A DNA stretch of 64,000 nucleotides. Source: Palleronia sp. THAF1. GTDB taxonomy: Bacteria; Pseudomonadota; Alphaproteobacteria; Rhodobacterales; Rhodobacteraceae. The position numbers were made by a program, and so were the translations under genes. The stretch lies in the NCBI RefSeq assembly GCF_009363795.1, contig NZ_CP045420.1, positions 1,655,001-1,719,000 on the forward strand, read 5' to 3'. Shown piece by piece: positions 8,459 through 17,066 of this stretch (its first letter is position 1; every line of letters begins with the position of its first letter). A model generated the notes under the pieces. That model had not been told where the DNA came from and did not search any database. It saw only the letters and a list, made by a program, of their open reading frames with translations.

Positions 8459-8549
8459 AAGGGGTTCATCTCCGCAACTTCCTCCGCCGGCATGATCCGG
8501 GTCAGGTTCAAAGGGTGCTTCTCAGCCCGCGCATTGCGGACGCCCCTGT
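8459..8549 (-). promoter_or_regulatory. TPP riboswitch (THI element) upstream of thiM
   Basis: Read on the minus strand, the segment shows the conserved parts in order: AGGGGCG, GGCTGAGA, ACCCTTTGAACCTGACCCGG, ATCATGCCGGCG and GAGGAAGT. The outer AGGGG and CCCCTT can close helix P1. These match the universal THI-box thiamine pyrophosphate aptamer. The first gene it precedes is thiM, which fits repression of thiamine salvage when TPP is plentiful. Confidence 0.95.
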
Positions 8550-8757
8550 TGTCATGGCAAGGGTTGCACGATGATGAACGGAAAACAAGGCAGGCAGAAG
8601 TTCGCTGGCCTGACCAAGAGTGACCGCATTGGGCCGTGAGCAACGTGTGGTATGGCCAGTCACGTCCCACTCCCGCTGCACCGCCGCAGATCTGCTTCGA
8701 ATCCTCAATGCTTGTTGCTGCGACGAGGACTTCGTCCGCTTTGCGCGGCGATGATCA

Positions 8758-9378
8758 TCACGCCCCCTGACTTTGCCAGCCCGCCATCGACGCATGGGCA
8801 ACCGCCAGCAGGGTTTCCCGATCGGCTCCGTCACGCGCGAGAACGGACATGCCCTGCGTCACTGCGAGAGCGAGGTCGGCGAGCACCTTTGATCGTGTGG
8901 ATGGCGGCAGGATTCCCCGTTCGATGTCGCTCTCGATCCGTTTGACGATGATCGACCGGATGACGCACCGTTCCTGCGCCGCAGCTTCTCGAACATCGGA
9001 TGCATTCTTCGAGCCGGTGGCCACGGCACTGGCGAGCAAGCATCCCCGCGGGGTCGCTTCGCCCGTGAAGAGCCGCGCCGCATTTTCGATCATGTCCGCC
9101 ACGGCATGTCGCGCTGTCGGCGCGTCGGCGAACGCTTTCTCTAGGTCGTCGGGATCGCCCGCGTAGCGCTTCATGGCTTCGAGAAACAATCGCTTCTTGT
9201 CGCCGAAGGCTGCGTAAATGCTGGGCGCCGTCACCCCCATCGCTGCGGTCAGGTCACTGATCGAGGTGGTCTCGTAGCCGCTTTCCCAGAACGCGAGCAT
9301 AGCCTTCTCGAGCGCAGCGTCGCGATCAAAGGACAGGGGACGGCCGGTCTTGCGGCGGGCTGTGACGGGATCTTTCAT
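8758..9378 (-). CDS. TetR/AcrR-family transcriptional regulator
   Basis: A 206-residue TetR-type repressor. The N-terminal helix-turn-helix reads FWESGYETTSISDLTAAMGVTAPSIYAAFGDKKRLF in pieces, with the family hallmark SIYAAFGDK. The C-terminal ligand domain (about residues 85-195) is not diagnostic of a ligand. ATG 9376-9378 is preferred; a GTG nine bases upstream is also in frame. It is divergent from the aldo-keto reductase at 9465, so it probably represses that gene. The 86-bp spacer contains two direct GTAACG copies 14 bases apart (near 9436-9455), a possible but unproven binding element. Confidence 0.9.
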   Translation of the reverse strand: MKDPVTARRKTGRPLSFDRDAALEKAMLAFWESGYETTSISDLTAAMGVTAPSIYAAFGDKKRLFLEAMKRYAGDPDDLEKAFADAPTARHAVADMIENAARLFTGEATPRGCLLASAVATGSKNASDVREAAAQERCVIRSIIVKRIESDIERGILPPSTRSKVLADLALAVTQGMSVLARDGADRETLLAVAHASMAGWQSQGA

Positions 9379-9464
9379 AATGGTCACTAATAAAGTCGTT
9401 GACGCAGGCGCTCAAGGTCTTCATGTGATTTCGTAACGATCAATATGTAACGCGGAGCTAACCC

Positions 9465-10541
9465 ATGTCCCTCACCGATTACCGTGCCCTCGGGCGATCC
9501 GGCCTTGTCGTCAGCCCGCTATGCCTCGGCACGATGACCTTCGGCCCTGGCGAGTGGGGTGCGGACGAAGCGGCCTCGCGCGAGATCTTCAGCGCCTACC
9601 GAGACGCGGGCGGCAATTTCGTCGATACCGCCGACATCTGTTCCGGCGGCGCGAGCGAAGAGCTGGTCGGCAAGTTCATCCGCGAAACCGGGTCGCGCGA
9701 CGATATCGTCCTGGCCACCAAGTTCGGCTTCAACGGATCGAGCAGCCCTTTGACGGCCACACGAGGCCGCGGGGGCAATCCCCATGCAGGCGGCGCAGGA
9801 TCAAAGAACATTCACCGTGCGCTGGACGCATCTCTGAAACGGCTCAGCACCGACTATGTCGACCTCTACTGGATGCATATCTGGGATGGCGTCACACCGG
9901 TCGAAGAGGTTGTGCAGACGTTGGGCGACTTGGTGCGCGCCGGCAAGATCCGCCACTACGCGTTTTCCGACATGCCGGCATGGGTCGCGATGAAGGCCGC
10001 GACCATCGCGTCCGAGCGCCGAGTGCCCGGTCCGATCGCCATGCAGGTGGAATACTCGCTGGTCGCGCGGGACGTAGAGGCCGAGCACTTCCCCGCCGCT
10101 CGTGACGGCGGAATGGGCGTGATGCCCTGGAGTCCGCTGGCCGGCGACTTCCTGACAGGAAAATACAGCCGCGACGACACCGCCGATACCGGCCGGCTCA
10201 GCGGTGCCAATCCGTTTGGAGACAGCAAGTTCAAGGATCGCAACTGGGCCATCCTCGATACGCTCCGGGAAGTCGCGTCTGAGCTTGGCTGCGAGCCGGC
10301 ACGGGCGGCACTCGCCTGGACCATGGCACGGCCGGGGGTTGCCTCGACGCTCGTCGGCGCGCGGACGGTCGCACAGCTGACCGGCAACATCGCGGCGGCC
10401 AGCATCAGCCTGAGCGACGAGCAGATGAGCCAGCTGAGCGACGCCAGCGCGCCGCCCCCCGGTTTCACTGCATCACTCGCGTCCCCCATGATCCGGAAGA
10501 TGCTCTACGGCGGGCATGAGGTTACGGCTTGGGGTGAATAA
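9465..10541 (+). CDS. Aldo/keto reductase with Cys in place of the catalytic Tyr
   Basis: A 358-residue AKR-superfamily protein of the YajO/Tas-like type. It keeps the family layout: Asp54 in NFVDTAD, Lys86 in ATKFGF and His138 in LYWMHIWDG, plus the NADPH-binding end VASTLVGARTVAQL. The catalytic acid Tyr, expected in DTADxY, is Cys59 (TGT where TAT would code Tyr), a one-base change. Family members use NADPH to reduce carbonyls through the Asp-Tyr-Lys-His tetrad, so this enzyme may be impaired or altered. The ATG at 9465 has GGAG-like CGGAGC upstream. It is divergently paired with a TetR regulator. Confidence 0.9.
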   Translation: MSLTDYRALGRSGLVVSPLCLGTMTFGPGEWGADEAASREIFSAYRDAGGNFVDTADICSGGASEELVGKFIRETGSRDDIVLATKFGFNGSSSPLTATRGRGGNPHAGGAGSKNIHRALDASLKRLSTDYVDLYWMHIWDGVTPVEEVVQTLGDLVRAGKIRHYAFSDMPAWVAMKAATIASERRVPGPIAMQVEYSLVARDVEAEHFPAARDGGMGVMPWSPLAGDFLTGKYSRDDTADTGRLSGANPFGDSKFKDRNWAILDTLREVASELGCEPARAALAWTMARPGVASTLVGARTVAQLTGNIAAASISLSDEQMSQLSDASAPPPGFTASLASPMIRKMLYGGHEVTAWGE

Positions 10542-10591
10542 GAAATACCGCGCATGCGGGACGAAACGCGAAGCGGACACCTCGCGTGTGA

Positions 10592-10618
10592 CTGTCCCCC
10601 TCCATTAAAGAGGGACAG
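10592..10618. terminator. Putative bidirectional terminator hairpin
   Basis: CTGTCCC (10592-10598) and GGGACAG (10612-10618) form a seven-base-pair stem between two convergent genes, the aldo-keto reductase and the RidA-like gene. There is no clear T-run on either side, so this is tentative. Confidence 0.35.
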
Positions 10619-10626
10619 AGCACCGA

Positions 10627-11034
10627 TCACGCGGGGAGGCTGACGACCATTTCGATTTCAAGCTGGAACTCTGGCGCTGCCAGCGCGGACACGCCGATGC
10701 CTGTCAGGCTCGGTTGCGCCCCGTTTAAAAACGCGGCGAGCCGGGTCATGACGACCTCCTGCGTCTCCGGGCGCAGGTCGGTCATGTAGATCCGCATCTG
10801 CGCGATCTGCCGCGGTCGCGCGTCCAACGCCACCAGTGCGTGAGAAAGGTTTTCTACCACGATGTCAGTCTGCTCTTCGAGGTCGGCTGGCACCGCTTCC
10901 CCGTTGTGCCGCCACGGGACCTGACCCGAGACGAAGGCGAGTGGGCTCGGCGGGATCACCGAGATCTGGGAATAGCCGACGCGCCCCGCGTCGGGCAGCG
11001 TCGTCGGGTTCATGCGGGTGAGTGAGATGGCCAT
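10627..11034 (-). CDS. RidA/YjgF/UK114-family protein
   Basis: A 135-residue member of the RidA superfamily, which includes enamine/imine deaminases acting on reactive intermediates of amino-acid metabolism. The middle AFVSGQVPWRHNGEAVP and the helix DLEEQTDIVVENLSHALVALDA are typical. The C-terminal strand EFQLEIEMVVSLPA lies in the position of the usual IEIEAIA end. The classical catalytic Arg region is only partly recognisable (MTRLAAFLNGAQP), so it may belong to a non-archetypal subgroup. ATG 11032-11034 has AAAGGA six bases upstream; the open frame beyond it covers the promoter region. It is divergent from the LysR gene at 11177, which probably regulates it. Confidence 0.88.
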   Translation of the reverse strand: MAISLTRMNPTTLPDAGRVGYSQISVIPPSPLAFVSGQVPWRHNGEAVPADLEEQTDIVVENLSHALVALDARPRQIAQMRIYMTDLRPETQEVVMTRLAAFLNGAQPSLTGIGVSALAAPEFQLEIEMVVSLPA

Positions 11035-11176
11035 TAAAGGTCCTTTTCCTGGCTTTGGCTGTCGGGATGACAAGCGTCTTGCAAGCCGGTACCTAAGACC
11101 GCGATCCGCGAATGGAGTTCGCCGCTGTGACGAAGATTGTGCGCCATTGACCCGTGCCGCGCTGAATGGTACGCGC

Positions 11177-12058
11177 GTGGACGAAATCCTGACCTTCCTC
11201 GCGATCGTCGAGACGGGGAGTTTCGTTTCGGGCAGTCGGAGCATGGGCCTGTCGCGATCCGCCGCCGGCAAGGCCCTTTCGCGGCTCGAGGAACATTGCG
11301 GGGTGAGGCTGTTGAACAGAACCTCGCGCGCTCTGAGCTTGACCGAAGAAGGCCGGCGGCTTTACGCTCAGGGGGTCGAGCTTCGCAGCACGCTCGATGC
11401 TGTCGGCGCCCGGTTCGTGGGCGACGGCGGCGATCCGCGCGGAGAGCTCCGCATCAGCGCACCGGACGCCCTCGGGCGTCGGCTCGTGCTGCCGGTGGTT
11501 AAACGGTTTCTTGAGAGATGGCCGGAGGTGCAGGTCGAGATGAGCCTGTCGGATACGGTGACGGACCTCGTCTCGGACGGGGCGGACCTTGCCGTGCGGA
11601 TCGGTGTGCGGCTGCCGAACCCCGGTCTGATCTGCCGGACCCTTAGGCAGGAACCTTTGGTGCTCTGCGCCAGCCCCGCTTACCTCTCCCGCACTGACGT
11701 CCCGACGCGGGTAGAACATCTGAGTCGACATGATCTGCTGATCCATGCCAGCCAGAACATGCGGCAGACCTGGCAGCTGAAGGAAGCCGACGGCACATGG
11801 GTGCGGGCCAGCGGGCGCTCTCGCCTGCGGCTCGATTCCGGTGAAGCGCTGAGAGAGGCCGCGTTGGCGGATATGGGGGTCGCGTTGCTGCCTGAGAGCA
11901 TCGTTCAAAGCAACTTGGCGGATGGGCGGCTGAAGAGGATCTTGCCTCAGCGCGACACGGGGACGGTCGAGATTCTGGCACTCTATCCGCACAAGCGCAT
12001 GCTCGAGTCGAAGGTGCGTCACTTCGTGGATATGATCGCTGCGGATCTCGCAATATGA
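11177..12058 (+). CDS. LysR-family transcriptional regulator
   Basis: A 293-residue LysR-type regulator. The N-terminal winged helix-turn-helix is clear: FLAIVETGSFVSGSRSMGLSRSAAGKALSRLEEHCGVRLLNRTSRALSLTEEG, shown here in pieces as ETGSFVSGSRSMG, SRSAAGKALSRLEE and RLLNRTSRALSLTEEG. The rest is the two-lobe ligand-binding domain. No ATG lies at a suitable place, so GTG 11177 is preferred; a TTG at 11147 is the alternative. It is transcribed away from the RidA-like gene, 142 bp apart, the normal arrangement for a LysR protein and its target. The ligand is unknown. Confidence 0.9.
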   Translation: MDEILTFLAIVETGSFVSGSRSMGLSRSAAGKALSRLEEHCGVRLLNRTSRALSLTEEGRRLYAQGVELRSTLDAVGARFVGDGGDPRGELRISAPDALGRRLVLPVVKRFLERWPEVQVEMSLSDTVTDLVSDGADLAVRIGVRLPNPGLICRTLRQEPLVLCASPAYLSRTDVPTRVEHLSRHDLLIHASQNMRQTWQLKEADGTWVRASGRSRLRLDSGEALREAALADMGVALLPESIVQSNLADGRLKRILPQRDTGTVEILALYPHKRMLESKVRHFVDMIAADLAI

Positions 12059-12551
12059 ACCGTGCTTCGACCGGATCTGGAGCGACGCGAGACGGACGAT
12101 CCTGCGGTATGGCAAGCAAGGATTGGCTTTTTCCGGTCTACCGATAGCCCGTTTCGCGAATGTCAGAAATCTCCTGCTTTGCTGAACCCCGCGAGCACAA
12201 CGATGCTGTTTGAAGGCTCCGACGACCGCATTCGGCACGCCGCACCGCGGCATCGGCCGATCAATTGAAGGTCCGCAAAGTGCCGAGTGACGCGTTTATT
12301 TGGATGGTTCTGGTAGACCTCTGTGGCCGATCCCAAACACCTAGATCGGCGGAGAGTAGAAGAAACGGGTGCCTCCTGTTTGAATGGGCTACGTCGGGTG
12401 CAGCAAGTTTATCAATTCACGGGTGTAGGTCTCGGCTGCCTTATCTTGATCTTGAAATGTTTCATTCTGAAGCTCCCCTACACCCGCCTTTCCAACTTGT
12501 CGCAAGAGCAGGTGAAGGTAAGGCTTGCCCCCACGTCATCTTGGAGCCACG
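12059..12551. other. Gene-free spacer left of the IS5 element
   Basis: About 490 bp. Open frames on both strands are short and lack motifs. The part from 12400 to 12500 is visibly richer in A and T than the flanks, suggesting foreign or decayed DNA. No regulatory or RNA element was recognised. Confidence 0.4.
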
Positions 12552-13400
12552 CTAGGGTCAGGACCCATTGATTTCAGATGCGCCGGATGATTCACGGCTC
12601 CGAAAACGGAGCGATGACATGTCTGATCTTTTTTGATTGTCCGACGCACAGATGGCGCGTCTTGAGCCCTATTTCCCGAAGCCCCATGGCAAGCCACGGG
12701 TCGATGACCACAGAGTGTTGAGTGGAATTATTTTCATCAACCGGAATGGGTTGCGCTGGCGGGATGCCCCCAAGGATTATGGCCCTCACAAGACGCTTTA
12801 CAACCGTTGGAAGCGGTGGAGTGACAAGGGCATCTTCGCGCAGATGATGGTCGGACTGGCTGCAGAGCACGGCGAAAAGAAGACCGTGATGATCGACGCG
12901 ACTTACCTCAAAGCACACCGAACAGCGACCAGCCTAGGCGTTAAAAAAGGGGGCGTGGACGCCTGATCGGTCGCACCAAGGGCGGCATGAACACCAAGCT
13001 GCACGCCGTCTGCGATAGCCAAGGCCGACCGCTCAATCTGTTCGTCACCGCCGGTCAGGTCAGCGATTACATCGGAGCGCGGGCGCTGTTCAGCAGCTTG
13101 CCCAAGGTCGAATGGCTTCTTGGCGACCGAGGCTACGACGCCGACTGGTTCAGAGAAGGGTTGAAAGACAAGGGGATACGCGCCTGCATCCCAGGCCGCA
13201 AGCAGCGTAAAACGCCCGTGAAATATGACAAGCGTCGCTACAAACGCCGCAACCGCATCGAGATCATGTTCGGAAGGCTCAAGGACTGGCGGCGTGTCGC
13301 AACCCGATACGACAGATGTCCAAAGGTGTTCTTGTCTGCCATCGCTCTGGCCGCAACTGTCATGTTCTGGCTATGAAACGAGAACGAGTCCTGACCCTAG
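12552..13400 (+). mobile_element. IS5-family (IS427 group-like) insertion sequence
   Basis: Terminal inverted repeats CTAGGGTCAGGACCCATT at 12552-12569 and, on the other strand, CTAGGGTCAGGACTCGTT at 13400-13383 differ at two positions. Both ends carry CTAG, the favoured target of this group. The element is about 849 bp, normal for IS427 relatives, and contains a two-frame transposase on the plus strand. Confidence 0.85.
12619..13376 (+). pseudogene. IS5-family transposase (orfA/orfB) with early stop codon
   Basis: The natural start ATG 12619 gives Met-Ser-Asp-Leu-Phe and then TGA at 12634-12636, where relatives have Trp. The frame then continues with LSDAQMARLEPYFPK to a stop at 12966. The second half continues in the -1 frame from about 12945, GRTKGGMNTKLHAV to the TGA after MFWL at 13376. 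An A6G run (TTAAAAAAGGGGG, near 12943) marks the programmed frameshift site. DDE residues are seen in MIDATYLKAH, LGDRGYDADW and RIEIMFGRLKDWRR. A TTG directly after the stop (12637) might allow weak reinitiation. The frameshift is normal for the group; the nonsense codon is a lesion. Confidence 0.8.
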
Positions 13401-13558
13401 AGGCGAAGCAGAGCTTTTGCCTCATCGAAAAGCGCTTTCAGTCTTATCTCCACTTCATCAGTCTAGGGCGGGATCGCTAGCATTGTGTTGCGTGACCCTC
13501 CTCAGCATTGTTGGAACGATATCGGCAAAAAAGATAGCGTTTGGGTCCGGTCAAATTG

Positions 13559-14404
13559 TCAGGCTCGGTTCAAAGCGCCAAGCATTGTGGTGCGAAGGGC
13601 GCAAAGCAGTCCATCAACACCGCGGGGAGCCCAGCCTAGATTTCGTAGCCTATCGGTCTCCATTTCGCACACTTCACCGGCTTCGGCGCGTGGCGGAAGA
13701 TCACCACGGTGTCCCGTGACGTCCATGTAGGCTGACAGAAGATCGCGACGGTCTATCACGATATCAGACACATTTAAGATATCAGCTTCGCGACGAAGAA
13801 TGGCGATGCCGACGGCGGCGGCGACGTCATCGGCATGCACTTCGGTCCCGACGCGTGGGACTATGGGACGGCCTGCGCGAAAGGCGGAGAACAAGGTGCT
13901 CCACTTGTGCTCTCGACCGGGCGGTGCCGGTCCGTAGACACCGGTTGTCCGTAGCGAAACGCCGCTGCGCGCGGTGACCTCTACTTCTATATCGCGCTTC
14001 AGGATCCCGTAGAGCGTGTCGGGCTGCGGGGTCATGTCTTCCGACAGGCGCGTTCCGGGCGGTGGGCGTCCGTACACGGCGCGGGAGGACAGGAATACGA
14101 TCTTGCTGTCCCGAGCAGCATCGAACAGGTCCCGCGTGCCGTCTAGATTGCGCTGGATGAAGCCGTCGGGGTCGGCGCCCTCTCCGCCGCGATAGCGACC
14201 GGGCACATGATCGAAGGCCGCGTGAACCAGCGCATCGGCGAAACAGAGGTCGGGGCAGTCCGCACCAAGCGACCATTCGATATGCGCGAGCCCTAGCGGT
14301 GAAGGACGACGCCCCAACGTCGTAACCTTATGCCCTGCGTTGGCTAGGTACGCAGCGATCGGGTGACCGACGAGCCCGGTGGCCCCGCTTACGACGACGT
14401 GCAT
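13559..14404 (-). CDS. sqdC: NAD-dependent epimerase/dehydratase-like protein SqdC
   Basis: A 281-residue extended SDR protein with the N-terminal SGATGLVGHPIAAYL dinucleotide motif, LSSRAVYGRPPPG and the catalytic-type YGILKR (Tyr-x-x-x-Lys). It is the last gene of a minus-strand operon sqdB-sqdD-sqdC, the order described for the Rhodobacter sulfolipid locus, where sqdC encodes a reductase-like protein needed for normal sulfoquinovosyl diacylglycerol formation. It overlaps sqdD by 16 bases. The symbol rests on operon position together with fold. Confidence 0.78.
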   Translation of the reverse strand: MHVVVSGATGLVGHPIAAYLANAGHKVTTLGRRPSPLGLAHIEWSLGADCPDLCFADALVHAAFDHVPGRYRGGEGADPDGFIQRNLDGTRDLFDAARDSKIVFLSSRAVYGRPPPGTRLSEDMTPQPDTLYGILKRDIEVEVTARSGVSLRTTGVYGPAPPGREHKWSTLFSAFRAGRPIVPRVGTEVHADDVAAAVGIAILRREADILNVSDIVIDRRDLLSAYMDVTGHRGDLPPRAEAGEVCEMETDRLRNLGWAPRGVDGLLCALRTTMLGALNRA

Positions 14405-15186
14405 GGGTCAGGCAGCGCTGAGAGATCGGGAACCCGGCCCGACGCGAAATCGTGCCACATATCGATCAAGGGACGCAGGCGATCCGCCTTCGCGTGATCC
14501 TCCCACGGTTTTTCGTATTGGTAATGCAGCACACAGATGTCCTGCCACGACCAAAGCTCGGGCAGGTTGATCCAGACGTATTGCAGCATGTTCATCGTGA
14601 CCGGCAGACCGTGCCAATCGGGGAAAAAGTCTTGCAGGAACGTCTGGTCCGTTCTGCGCCAGAACTTGTCTGGCTGGTCCAGATGAGCGAGCATCCGATT
14701 AAAGGTGTCGCCATTGGGGCGGGCCGTGAAGACCCCGGAGTTCAGCCGGTGAAAATCCCCGAGGCCTTCATAGACATTGGGCGCGGCGCTGAATTCAGGA
14801 TAGTCGAACAGGCGGTCGATGTTGCGCAGCACCAGGGTGTCGGCATCGAGGAACACGACCCGGTCATAGTCCAACTGCCACAGCCGCAGCTTGGCGAAAT
14901 TGTCGAGCGGCGTGTGAAACGCGGGTTTCTTCCCCTTGCTGAAAGGCGCGACGCCGTGGATGCGGTCGCGCCCATGGGCAGCGTTGAAGGCGTCTGACGT
15001 TGGCAACAGATCGACCCGCACCAGCCGCGCCCCCACAAGGGTCGCCAGAGCGCTATCCGACACACCGTCGGTGTGCATCACGATCCGGTGCGCCTCGGTG
15101 CCCGTGGCCGCGATCGAGTTTAAAAGGGCGCTGGCCCCAAGCGCGAAATCGTCGTTGGTGACCAGCGTGACGTACGCGGTGCGCAT
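14389..15186 (-). CDS. sqdD: Glycosyltransferase family 8 protein SqdD
   Basis: A 265-residue glycogenin-like GT8 glycosyltransferase. The N-terminus AYVTLVTNDDFALGASALLNSI is typical. The metal- and nucleotide-binding DxD is FLDADTLVL at about residues 112-120, and the later LNSGVF and VLHYQYEKPW give the second metal site His. In Rhodobacter, SqdD is the proposed transferase acting with UDP-sulfoquinovose in sulfolipid synthesis at the inner membrane. It starts four bases after the sqdB stop and overlaps sqdC, so all three are cotranscribed. Confidence 0.85.
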   Translation of the reverse strand: MRTAYVTLVTNDDFALGASALLNSIAATGTEAHRIVMHTDGVSDSALATLVGARLVRVDLLPTSDAFNAAHGRDRIHGVAPFSKGKKPAFHTPLDNFAKLRLWQLDYDRVVFLDADTLVLRNIDRLFDYPEFSAAPNVYEGLGDFHRLNSGVFTARPNGDTFNRMLAHLDQPDKFWRRTDQTFLQDFFPDWHGLPVTMNMLQYVWINLPELWSWQDICVLHYQYEKPWEDHAKADRLRPLIDMWHDFASGRVPDLSALPDPCTSS

Positions 15187-15190
15187 CCGG

Positions 15191-16408
15191 TCACGACACC
15201 GACTTCAGCGCTTTTCCTTCGGGGTCGCGTTCGACCTTCGATCCTAGCTCGCGCGTCCAGCTGGACACCGCGGGCACGCGGCTTCGGTCAATGCGGTGGG
15301 CGAACTTGCGGGCCACGTCCACGACTTCTGACATCAGGCCTTCCGCCAGTGTCGTTGGCTCCAGGCCCAACGCGAGGAATTGGTCGTTCTTCACGATCAG
15401 GTCGTTCTCGGCGGCTTCCTTACGCGGATTCGGAAGGTAGGCCACGCGGGCGCCGGTTTGCGTGGCAATCATCTCGGCCAGATCGCGCACGCGGTGGGTT
15501 TCGGTCATCTGGTTGAAGATCCGCACGCGATCCCCTGATTTGGGCGCGTCGCCCAAGGCCAGTTCGATGCAGCGCACGCTGTCGCGGATGTGGATGAAGG
15601 CGCGGGTCTGCCCGCCCGACCCATGGACGGTCAGCGGATAATCGATGGCCGCTTGGATCAGGAAGCGGTTGAGCACGGTGCCGTAGTCGCCGTCATAGTC
15701 GAACCGGTTCACAAGCTGCGGATCGCGTAGGGTCTGTTCGGTATTTGTGCCCCAGACGATCCCTTGGTGCAGATCGGTGATCCGAAGCCCGTCGTTCTGG
15801 GCGTAGAACTGGAAAAGGATCTGATCCATCGACTTGGTCATGTGATAGACCGAGCCGGGCCGCGTGGGGTACAGGATTTCCTGTCCGCGCTTGCCGTCCG
15901 GCGTGTCGATCTCGACGTCCAGATAGCCTTCGGGGATCGGCGCACCGACAGAGGAATAACCGTAGACGCCCATCGTGCCCAGATGGACGAGATGCGCGTC
16001 GATCCCGGTTTCCGCCAGCGCGGCCAGCAGGTTATGGGTCGCGTTGGTGTTGTTGCGGACAGTGTAGACCTTGTGCCGGTCGGTCTTCATCGAATAGGGC
16101 GCGGCGCGCTGTTCGGCGAGGTGGACGATGGCATCGGGGCGATGGTCGGCCAGCCAGGCCTTCACGCGCTCATATTCCTCGGCCAGGTCGAGCAAGTGGA
16201 AGTGGATCGTCTTGCCAGTCGTTTCGCGCCAAATGCGGCAGCGTTCCTGGATGGAGTCCATCGGAGTCAGGGACTGGACGCCAAGCTCGGTATCAATCCA
16301 ACGCCGCGACAGGTTGTCGACGATGTGAATCTCATGGCCCGCATCGCTTAGATGCAGCGCGGTGGGCCATCCGCAAAATCCGTCTCCGCCCAGGATCGCG
16401 ATCTTCAC
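15191..16408 (-). CDS. sqdB: UDP-sulfoquinovose synthase SqdB
   Basis: SqdB (plant SQD1) converts UDP-glucose and sulfite to UDP-sulfoquinovose, the head-group donor of the sulfolipid SQDG. The N-terminus ILGGDGFCGWPTALHLSDAG with VDNLSRR is diagnostic for this SDR subgroup. Thr in HLGTMGVYGYS and YHMTKSMDQ give the catalytic Thr and Tyr-x-x-x-Lys. RQ-type family features include GIVWGTNTEQT and RFDYDGDYGTVLNRF. The 405-residue length fits. The start is the ATG 16406-16408, with AGAGGTGATATCGTGA upstream. It heads the sqdBDC operon. Confidence 0.95.
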   Translation of the reverse strand: MKIAILGGDGFCGWPTALHLSDAGHEIHIVDNLSRRWIDTELGVQSLTPMDSIQERCRIWRETTGKTIHFHLLDLAEEYERVKAWLADHRPDAIVHLAEQRAAPYSMKTDRHKVYTVRNNTNATHNLLAALAETGIDAHLVHLGTMGVYGYSSVGAPIPEGYLDVEIDTPDGKRGQEILYPTRPGSVYHMTKSMDQILFQFYAQNDGLRITDLHQGIVWGTNTEQTLRDPQLVNRFDYDGDYGTVLNRFLIQAAIDYPLTVHGSGGQTRAFIHIRDSVRCIELALGDAPKSGDRVRIFNQMTETHRVRDLAEMIATQTGARVAYLPNPRKEAAENDLIVKNDQFLALGLEPTTLAEGLMSEVVDVARKFAHRIDRSRVPAVSSWTRELGSKVERDPEGKALKSVS

Positions 16409-17066
16409 GATATCACCTCTTAGTAGTTGTCCTTACCGTCACCCGACAAGCGTTCCGGTCCCTGATCAGTAGTCAGCCGGCAAGGAACGCTTCCACGAGA
16501 CGCCGGTTGGCAGAATAAGATCTACCTTTAGAAGAATGACTGTGCGATCAATTAGACCCACACTCTATCGAGTAAAGTACAACCGCTGTGCGTAGAGCAG
16601 ACAGCACCGCCCCGGGTTCTAAAGAACCCTCCTGGGTGCGGTCGGCTCCGGATTCTTCCATCCGCCTAAGTTCGGAGATATGGCGTGAGCCGAGCAAGTG
16701 CGGCTAACGGCAGCGTCGTCCACTCTGCGGACCTTGCCCTGCCAGACCATGCTGCACGATGTCATGAAGGTCCGCTTCGGGGAAGCTGCGCCGCAACGAG
16801 GCCGAACCTCTCGAAGGTCCGGAGTGGGCCGTGAGCGACGGATTAGACCACGCCGTGAACCGTCAGTCCTGCTTTGTCTTTGCGGGTTCGCTTCAGGCAT
16901 GTGCTACCCGTCGACGAACTGACTCCCGTCCGCCAAGTCGGCACGGCACTTGTTTTCGGTGGTTCGAGGAACGGCTACTGTCTCAGGAAGTTGTCCCTGC
17001 GAGGGTCAGGCTCCGCGCCGTGCGGAGCGGTCCTGGTTTCGCCCACTTGCCACGTTTGGAAATAAG
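16409..17066. other. Intergenic region with a small hairpin
   Basis: About 660 bp without a convincing gene. It holds the promoter of sqdB at its left end and that of the amidotransferase gene at its right end. A seven-base-pair palindrome GGGTTCTAAAGAACCC lies at 16614-16629. Several short open frames on both strands show no recognisable protein features. Confidence 0.45.

Noticed and set aside
9379-9464. GTAACG direct repeats in the TetR/aldo-keto spacer as an operator
   Set aside because: Direct and not inverted, only six bases each. TetR proteins normally bind palindromes, so it was not listed as a site.
11012-11176. Extended N-terminus for the LysR regulator at 11177
   Set aside because: The extra residues have no LysR character and overlap the RidA promoter; the helix-turn-helix begins right after GTG 11177.
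12265-12571. Open frames of 82-96 codons left of the IS5 element
   Set aside because: Overlapping each other in different frames, no motif and no ribosome site.
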